A stretch of DNA of 64,000 bases from Macrosoma leucophasiata (lineage: Eukaryota > Arthropoda > Insecta > Lepidoptera > Hedylidae), in contig JAWQUS010000022.1 in assembly GCA_036365455.1 (NCBI GenBank), positions 4,402,001-4,466,000 on the forward strand, in the 5' to 3' direction. Position numbers and translations under genes: made by a program. The notes under the pieces are model-generated. The model was given only the letters and a program-made list of their open reading frames with translations, was not told the origin of the DNA and ran no database searches. This document shows, piece after piece, positions 47,185 through 56,100 of this stretch (its first letter is position 1; each line of letters starts with the position of its first letter).

Positions 47185-50100
47185 CACAGCCAATTTGCTC
47201 CGAAACTACTCGACTGATTGAGTTGAAATTGGTGACCCAAAGATGAACACGTCAAGAAAAATAATAAATTTTAAACAGGGGGGCACGTTCGGGGGGTAAA
47301 TCAGAAAATAAAAAAAAAATCGTAAACTGTGTGTCATATCAAATGAAAGAGGTTGTTGTCAGCATCTCAGATATATTTTTTTTATAATTTTTGCATAAAC
47401 AACATTGAAGTTATGTAAGAAAAACAACGAAAATTGACCATTCCCCCCCCCCTCCTATCTCGGAAACTACTGAACTTAAAATTTTGAAAAAAATGTGGAA
47501 AATAGTTCTTTGCCTATAGATTACTGGAAAACCTATAAGAAGTTTGAGTATTCAAATTAAATCGAAAATTCTTAATAATATAACCCCCCCTGCCGGTACC
47601 ACCGTAACCGCTATGTCCCTGCATTTTAAATCTGTAATATTTTCGAAAATATTTAAATTACGGAACCCTCACCACGCGAGTCGAACTCGCACTTGTCCGG
47701 TTTTTCTAATTAACGATAGGAATTGATGATTGAAAATGCCATCAAATTACCAGCAATCTACATTGCACCCGCGCGAAGCTAGTTGCGAATATTTTTCAAA
47801 ACGTTACCCCTGGAGTTCACTTTGTTAAAATGTAACATAAACGTAACTTCACGCCTGTAATCCCCGAAGGGGTAGGCAGAGGTGAATGCATGCATTCAAG
47901 CATACATGCAATCACCCATGACTCGCCGGTTACGTTTTGGCCCATGTACATTTGTCATGTATCGGACTAACCGAATCGTCGGCAATCAAATGATATTTTT
48001 AATTCCAGTGCTCTCATCAGTCCGGGAGCCGGTGAAGGGTTGGGTGGACAACTGGAACGGGCCCAACGGGATCATAGCAGCGGTTGGCAAGGGCATATTC
48101 CGCACCATGCTCGGCACCGGCACTAAAGTGGCGGATCTAGTGCCAGTCGACACCGTCATCAACCTGATGATAGTGTGTGCGTGGCGGACTCATATGAAAC
48201 GGTGAGTGATTTTTTTTTAAACTATCAGATCCTGACAGATGTTGTCCTATCCCTTTAGAGTCATCATCATCAAGAGAGAATCTTTGGGCCTCAACAGCAA
48301 TCCTTTAAAGACACAGGCGATCATTGTTGGCAGCTCTCGGATGCTGTCCAAAATTGACTGGACTAGAACACCTCAAGTCGTCCTTAACGGTACGCCAATA
48401 CCTTTTTGTGATAAAGTTAAGGACCTCGGAGTGATCATCGATAGGTGTCTTACTTGGACTCCGCAGATATCCGAAGTTAGTAGAAAAATGTTCGGAGCGA
48501 TCGGCTCTCTTAGAAGATTGCAAAACTTTTTGCCTACCTCCACTAAGGTTGCGCTTGCTCGATCTATACTACTCCCTATATTAGACTACGCCGACATATC
48601 TTATCTCGACCTTACACAGGAGCAACTAAATAAACTTGAGCGACTCCAAAACCTTTGCATACGGTTCATATTTGGCTTGCGCAAATATGACCACGTTTCT
48701 AAATTTCGCGCTGAGCTCAAGTGGCTTCCTATATCCCTTCGCAGGAATACTCACATTCTCTCTCTTTTTTACTGTCTACTATTCTTACCTCGTACCCCCG
48801 ATTACCTCAAAAGTCGCTTCAATTTCCTTTGTCATACAAATTCCCTCTCCCTCCGATCTACAGAAAATTGTCTTCTTCAAATACCTCTACACTCCTCTTC
48901 TTTTATTTCCAAATCTTTTACAGTTACGGCAGTGCGATTGTGGGAATACCTTGCCGTTAAACATTCGTCAAGCTCAGACTCTTGAGTCTTTCAAAAAGCA
49001 ACTCAATGAGTACTATCTAACTAAAAATTAGTATTGTTCTTAATTACCTATAATATTGCTGTATTATTATGTATATATCTATCTCATGATGTTTATCTAT
49101 ATATGTTTTATACTTTGTATTTTATTAATTTAATTACTGTACGTATTATATATTTAACCTGTACACCCCTACCGTCTTAACCATATTAAAATTCTCCTTC
49201 CACCTACAAGTAGTCTGGAAGAGATCGCTTTCAGCGATAAGACCGCCTGGTTGTATTGCCTATTTGCTATGTATCTACCTTTATTTTGTAAAAATTATTG
49301 GTGTACAATAAAGAATATTCTATTCTATTCTATCATCATTTCAGCCAAAAGACGTCCACTGCTGAACAAAGGCCTCCCCAAAGAATGCCACAACGAACGG
49401 TCCTCTACCGCCCCTTAGGTATGCGCGCGGCGAGACGGGGAGTATCCTCGGCTGTAGCTTTGTCAGTCTGCCGTCATCGCCTATGGTATTGTGTTTCTAC
49501 CCTTCCGCCCGACTCGCCTCGTATACCTAGGGCGCGGTACAGCGCTTATGGTCAAGCTTTATCCGCCGAAGAGAGATGAGGAGGAGCTCGAGGGCGTAGA
49601 CACTATCGTATTGTCTAATCTTCTTGTCACTAAGGGTGTAATGTTCAGCATTACTGTGTTCTGGTTAGATGGCAATGTATGGCCTCGTAAAATCTACCAT
49701 AGATGCATTTCAAATTAGGTCTCAGGGGTGGCATCGCATCTGCATTTTGGCCTCTGGTTTTTATGTGGATGTCTTTAGGCTGCAGACATCACTTAACATT
49801 GTGAGCTTGTTTGTCACCTTCGATAGATAGAAAAATACGTCCAATTGAAAAAACTAATTTTCGTATCAAAACTGCCTTATTAGCCTAGTGATAGTAGGCC
49901 ACTAATACTACGCTGGGTTCCTGGGTTCTGTCAGATATAATGGTATAGGTCCTTTATCTCTGGTTCTATTGGGATTTTTCCATTTTCAGAAAATTTCTCA
50001 GTTCCTCGAAATTCGGAAATGTGCCCGGAGATGTCAACAAGCTCGCCTGTTACATGTGCTAAAACGTAATCGCTGAATCGTTGGTGTTTGCCTGTATGCT

Positions 50101-53100
50101 TGAATGCATGCATTTACCTCTACCTTCGGGGATTACTAGTTAGTTAGTAGTTTACTGGTGGTAGAGCTCCAGTGACGGAGCTCGCGGGCGTAGGCACCAC
50201 CGCATTACCTAATATACTTGCCGCTATATGGTAGTGTTCAGCACTATCGTGTTCCGGTCAGGTGGTAATGTATGGCCTTGTAATTTTCGGCACAGAGGCG
50301 TAACACCTTAGGCCAGGGTAACGCATCTGCATTTTGGCCTTGGTCTTTGTGTGGGTGTCTATAGGCTGCAGTCATCACTTAACATCATAGAGCAACACGG
50401 AGGGGAGTAGCCATATGCAGGCTTTCCCCTCTGTCAAAGTACAAGACCAAATGATCTTACGCCTGTCGCCTATATGTTTAAATGTGTGCGTGAAATTGTT
50501 TCTGTATTTTGTTAAAGTCAAGGTGTGAGTTTCGTAGTAATAGACGATTTTTGTAGTGTGCGTGTGTGTCGCACGCATTTCCCCCCGCAAAAAATGACAG
50601 ACTGTTTTGCATCGGTAATACACGCTATGACTACTCCTCTCCAGTCCGCCGCGACCGGTGGACCTCGTTGCTCTATGCTTAACATCAATGTGAACTGCAT
50701 GCTTGTTTGCCAATTCAATAAAATAAAAAACTAGCGTGATGTAACGTTTTTTATTTGAAGTTTCGTCGTTTCCAGTGGCGAGGGTGTGGTGGTGTACAAC
50801 TGCTGCACGGGCCAGCAGAACCCTATCACGTGGCAGCGCTTCGTCAGAACCAGCTTCAAATATATGCGGAAACATCCTTTCAGTGAGTACCACATTTCTT
50901 TTTAACGATCTTCAAAAAAGGAAGAGGTCCTATTTTCGACTGTATGTGTGTTATTATTATATTATTTTTCGCAATAACACATGCCAGTGAAATATATATT
51001 TATAACTGTTACTAGTTGACCCGGCAAACTTTGTATTGCCTGAGAATGAAATAATGTGTCAAAGGTTTCATAGATACGGACTATTTATATGGGAAAATAA
51101 AATTGTGGTTTTTACTATTTCCCTTCAATTTCTTCATATTTTTTACCTTTTAAACCTTCCCTAGACTTCCAAAAATCATTCAAAATCAAAATTAGCCAAA
51201 TCGGTCCAGCCGTTCTCGAGTTTTGGAGAGACTAACAAACAGCAATAGATTTTTATATATATACTAGCTGTCCCGGCAAACTTCGTATCGCCCTATAAAA
51301 TTAAAAAAAAAAATGTCCAAAAATGTTATGAAAAATAGATGTTGGCCGATTCTCAGACCTCCTGAATATGCATGCAAAATTTGGTTAAAATCGGTCCAGC
51401 CGTTTCGGAGGAGTTCAAGTTCGAACACCGTGACACGAGAATTTTATATATTAGACTAGCTGTCCCGGCAAACTTCGTTTCGCCCTAGAAAATTAAAAAA
51501 AAAATGTCCAAAAATGTTATGAAAAATAGATGTTGGCCGATTCTCAGACCTACTGAATATGCATGCAAAATTTGGTTAAAATCGGTCTAGCCGTTTCGGA
51601 GGAGTTCAAGTTCGAACACCGTGACACGAGAATTTTATATATTAGATAGATAGATATGAAGACCGATAATACTCAACAGTTTTTGAGAGATTAAAGCAAG
51701 AAGTTGAGAGAAAGCGGCCGGAATTGATCAACAGAAGGGGTGTGGTGTTTCATCATGATAAGGCTAGACTTCACACATCTATAGCCACTCAGCAAAAATT
51801 AAGAGAGTTTGGCTGGGAGGTGTTAATGCATCCGCCGTATAGTCCTGACCTTGCACCTTCAGATTTCCACCTGTTTCGGTCTCTTCAGAATTCTTTATGC
51901 AATGTTAGGTTAACATCACGAGAGGACTGCCAAATCCACTTGTCGCGGTATTTTGTTGAGAAGTCCCAAAATTTTTACAGCAATGGGATCATGTCCCTAC
52001 CTACAAGATAGCAAAAGGTTATCGAACAAAATGGTACAAACATACTTTAGTTAAATTTAAATAAACTATATTAAAAAATGTTTTGAATTATCTTAAAAAA
52101 TGCGAAGAAACTTTTTCCCCAACCTAATATATTAGGTAATGCGGTGGTGCCTACGCCCGCGAGCTCCGTCACTGGAGCTACCAAAAATTGTTGCCGCTTT
52201 TATGAAACAAAAACACTGATCCTGTCGTCATCGCAAAACTATATGTTAGATTTTTTTTTCGTTGGATTACATAAAAATCATGTCGTATATTGGAATTGCG
52301 TGCTAAAATGCATTTCGTTGTTACTTAATTGGCTTTCAAATTTATTTAATTGTTTGGGTCTCAATCACGTAACAATTTCTGAACTTTCGAATTCGTGTTT
52401 CGTGTATATAAATTATGAACATTACGAATACGTACCCATTTTATAGATAAAAGTCATCCTTATTAAAAATATTTTATGCAGAAAGATGGATATGGCTCCA
52501 TTTTGGATAAAGGCAAAATCTTTATATACTATACTACTACGCTGAGGTCCTGGGTTCGATTCCCGGGTAGGGGGTTATCAGAGATAATGGTGTAAAGTCT
52601 TTTATCTCTGGTTCTATTCGTATTTTTCCATTTTCTTTACCCCACCGCCCACTAGCGGAAGAATTTTATTCTACTTGTACAGTCAGTCAACCGAACAATG
52701 GCTGTCAAACCATTCCAATGGGGCGGTAGTAAGTGCAATAACGCAAGATGCGCAGCAGCTAGGGTAACCACGTCTTAGGTGTCTAAATCCGAAAGAAAAA
52801 AAAAAGAATCAGAATCAGAAACTCATTTATTCATTTAGGGTGACAGGCACCTCTTATGACACGTCAAAAACAAACAAAATAAATTAAAGCGAATAACAAT
52901 TGATATACATGTCAAACAAGATAAAAAATATATGTAAAGTCAAGAATATCACTAAGATAAAACTAAATGTAATAAACTAATGTAAAAGTATATCAGTAGA
53001 ATGTCTCTTTTCCCCTTTACAAACTGATAACAAAAAATGAATGTAATGAGTTTTTGTTTTACTTTGAATTAATAACAACATAGAAATAGTTGTATTTTAA

Positions 53101-56100
53101 TCAAAATACGACACAAGTGCATGGATTGCTGTTAGATACAGACTAATGAGCGAACGAATGAAATTTATAACAAACGAACATGAGTCAGACAAAGACGACG
53201 CAATCTAACAACAACGAGACAGTAAAATTAACTGGTGGTAGAGCACCAGTGACGGAGCTCGCGGGCGTAGGCACCACCGCATTACCTAATATACTTGCCG
53301 CTAAATGGTAGTGTTCAGCACTAATCGTGTTCCGGTCAGGTGGTAATGTACGGCCCTGTAATTTCCGGCACAGAGGCATAACACCTTAGGCCTCAGGAGT
53401 GGTAACGCATCTACATCTTGACCTCGGTCTTTGTGTGGGTGTCTATAGGCTGCAGTCATCACTTAACATCAATGTGAACTGCATGCTTGTTTGCCACTTC
53501 CATAACATAAAAAAAAAGTACCTACACGCACGTAAATCATTTTGTACGAAACTAGCTGGCCCACTGGCGAGTAGTCGCATCGGTGGCGAGAAGCCTGCAA
53601 AAATTAACGCCACTGTTAGCCATTTCGACATCGCGTGTCATTACTTTTGAACAACTTGTTTTATATTATTTCGCATTAACACATGCTTGTGAAATATATT
53701 TTATTTTAAAGAAAAATGGAAAGAAAAATTTGACTTCAGGCGAGACTCGAACTCGCGGCCTACTGGGAATCTAGTCCAGCCGCTCTTCCAATTGAGCTAC
53801 TGAAGTCCTGCCCGATTTGTCAAATCTTTCCTTCACATTTATTGCATTGCTTTATGGTAGCAGCAGCGCCATCTAATTTTGAACAACTTGTTATTCCGGG
53901 AGAATTTAGTATATTTTAAATTCCTTCCGGGAGACGGGAGATTTTAATTTTCAGAGTTCAAATCTGTGAGACTCCCGGCATTCCGGGAGAGGTGGGAACC
54001 CTAGCAGCAGCGTCTTGCGATAAAAATACCGCCACTGCGCTCGCCAATCCGCATGCCAAGCTTGGCGATGGTGGCATATCCCCCCCTATGGGGCTTTGGT
54101 CCAGCAGTGGACATCTTTCGGCTTATATGATGATGACTATTTGGAATACAAAGTTTCGTAATATCTCAATTGCTCTAAATAACCCTAATTTCTCCTATCT
54201 TCCAGGCGAGGTGGTGTGGTACCCCGGCGGTGACATCACCAGCAACCGGCTGAAGCACAGCACCCTCACGATGCTCCAGCACCGGGTGCCTGCCAACATC
54301 ATGGATCTAGTCTCGTGGATCACAGGGAACAAGCCCATGTGAGTTTCAATAAAAAAAATGTTTAGTCAGGCAATATGTAATAATACTACGTATAGAATGG
54401 ACACTTCGACGTCCCGCCCGATTTCCCCGCCTCACCCAACCTTCTCCCCTCTTATGGGCGACGGTTGGTATTTTCTAAGTGCCACGCACACAAGTGCACG
54501 TGTAAATACACGTCACTGATTGATGACCAAATCAAGCGTTTGTATGGAATTTTGGCGGAGTGTCCGCGGTGTGGTTTAGTATAACACCATAAAGATACAT
54601 GTTGTTTAGTTTGGTTTCCCAATATTTATTTCGTCGAGTCTTTACAATCTGAGCTAACATAGCTGTTTGGATATAGAAAGAAAATTATGTCTACGAAACG
54701 TCAAAGAATCGTGAATCGTTCTGTTGAAGAATACTCTTCAACAGAATTGTGATACCACAATAATGAAAAGTCTCGTTGGTGATCAATCTAATGGGGAAAC
54801 GGCTGTCAGAGAACGCCTGTTGCTTAGTTTCGGTTGCATCAAAATATTCGTAAAAATTAATATTTTGTAAAAATTAACATCCTGCTCTAACTTTATCAAA
54901 GGAGACGATCCAAAATGTATGGAGCTTGGGCCCGCACTTTGTACACTATATTGAGAGATGAAGCATAAAATACTAAATAATTTTCAGCTATTCAAATCGT
55001 TTATTAAATGTTCAATAAATTGTCGTTAGTATATTTCGAAAACAAGAATGTCATAGTAGCGACATGGCAACATATTCCTGTCATACAAAAATTACGTAAA
55101 ATAAATATTTCCGACAAAAAAATAATTTTAAAAGTTTTTTTTTTTAAACTATTCAAATTATTTGTTGAGTATTTTTCCATGATTCCACGTATATCTCTCT
55201 ATCTTTTGATATAGTGTACAAGGTGTGGGCCCAACGTGGAACTTCTCCTTTATGAAAGTTAGAGAAGGATGTAAAATTTTACATTAACAATAACTTAAAA
55301 ATATATTTTGGGCCAATCAAACCTTAATGTTTCTGAAACTTGGCCACTTGTCCAGCAGTTGAACAGAATGATGAATGTAGAAGAAGCACGGGTCAACAGG
55401 CAACAGGAGGCGAGTCAGGATCGGGATATCTAGTGCTCCATACTCTCTGCCTACCCCGTGAGGGACTTGGCGTGCTTTCTTTCTTTTGTATTTTAACATT
55501 AGATTTACTATCAATAGTAATGAATGTATCTTTTGTTACCGGGTATCTAATATCAGTATTTTAGGTTATATTTACTCTTCAGAGACTACCTGTCCATCGA
55601 GTACCTATATCATTATCCATTAAACGTGAACGTCGAGCGATATTTAACTGATTTCAATATTTTCTCCAATTCCAGGATGGTCAGAGTACAAAACAAGCTA
55701 GAGAAAGCTTCGGCCTGCCTCGAATACTTCACGACCCGCCAATGGGCGTTCGCCGACGATAACGTGCAAGCGTTATGCACAGCACTCTCTCCCGACGACC
55801 GCGATACTTTCGACTTTGACGTGAGCAAAATCGATTGGGACGCGTACATCGAGTCGTACGTGCTGGGCATCAGGAGGTTTCTGTTCAAGGAGAGCCCGCA
55901 AACGCTGCCCAAGTCACGGAAATTGCTACGGAGGTGGGTGACGTTCTTTGGTTTCAATCTATCCCTACAACTCAATTTATATTTATTATATTAATAGTTC
56001 ATATTTTATAGTTTCATCCGTTTTCAGGCGAAGAAGAGGTTCTATTTTTTATATTACCTTCATTTCGTCAGATTGTTTTTGTACATTACAAGTACCATCG

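Larger units (their letters stand above)
44922..48008 (+). other. FAR intron 6 (3.1 kb)
   Basis: Phase 1. 45000-45240 and 45745-46050 hold nothing recognised. Confidence 0.9.
48202..50775 (+). other. FAR intron 7 (2.6 kb)
   Basis: Phase 2; filled by a LINE fragment and SINEs. Confidence 0.9.
52760..54003 (-). mobile_element. hAT-M2 with perfect 8-bp target duplication and three nested insertions
   Basis: Ends tagggtaaccacgtctta and gaggtgggaacccta; gcagcagc repeats at 52752-52759 and 54004-54011. The nested pieces are a LINE-like tail (about 52801-53098), S300 (53231-53518) and tRNA-SINE A (53661-53876). Without them the element is about 0.5 kb, the size of the 30478 copy. Confidence 0.9.
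50883..54205 (+). other. FAR intron 8 (3.3 kb)
   Basis: Phase 1; contains Helitrons, mariner and a multiply nested hAT-M2. 52182-52530 has no recognised feature. Confidence 0.9.
54339..55675 (+). other. FAR intron 9 (1.3 kb)
   Basis: Phase 2; holds repeat E, a TIR MITE and an RTE remnant. The rest is unremarkable. Confidence 0.9.

Noticed and set aside
48239..49031. Host gene in FAR intron 7
   Set aside because: Motifs are those of a non-LTR reverse transcriptase tail, with a frameshift and a microsatellite-type 3' end.
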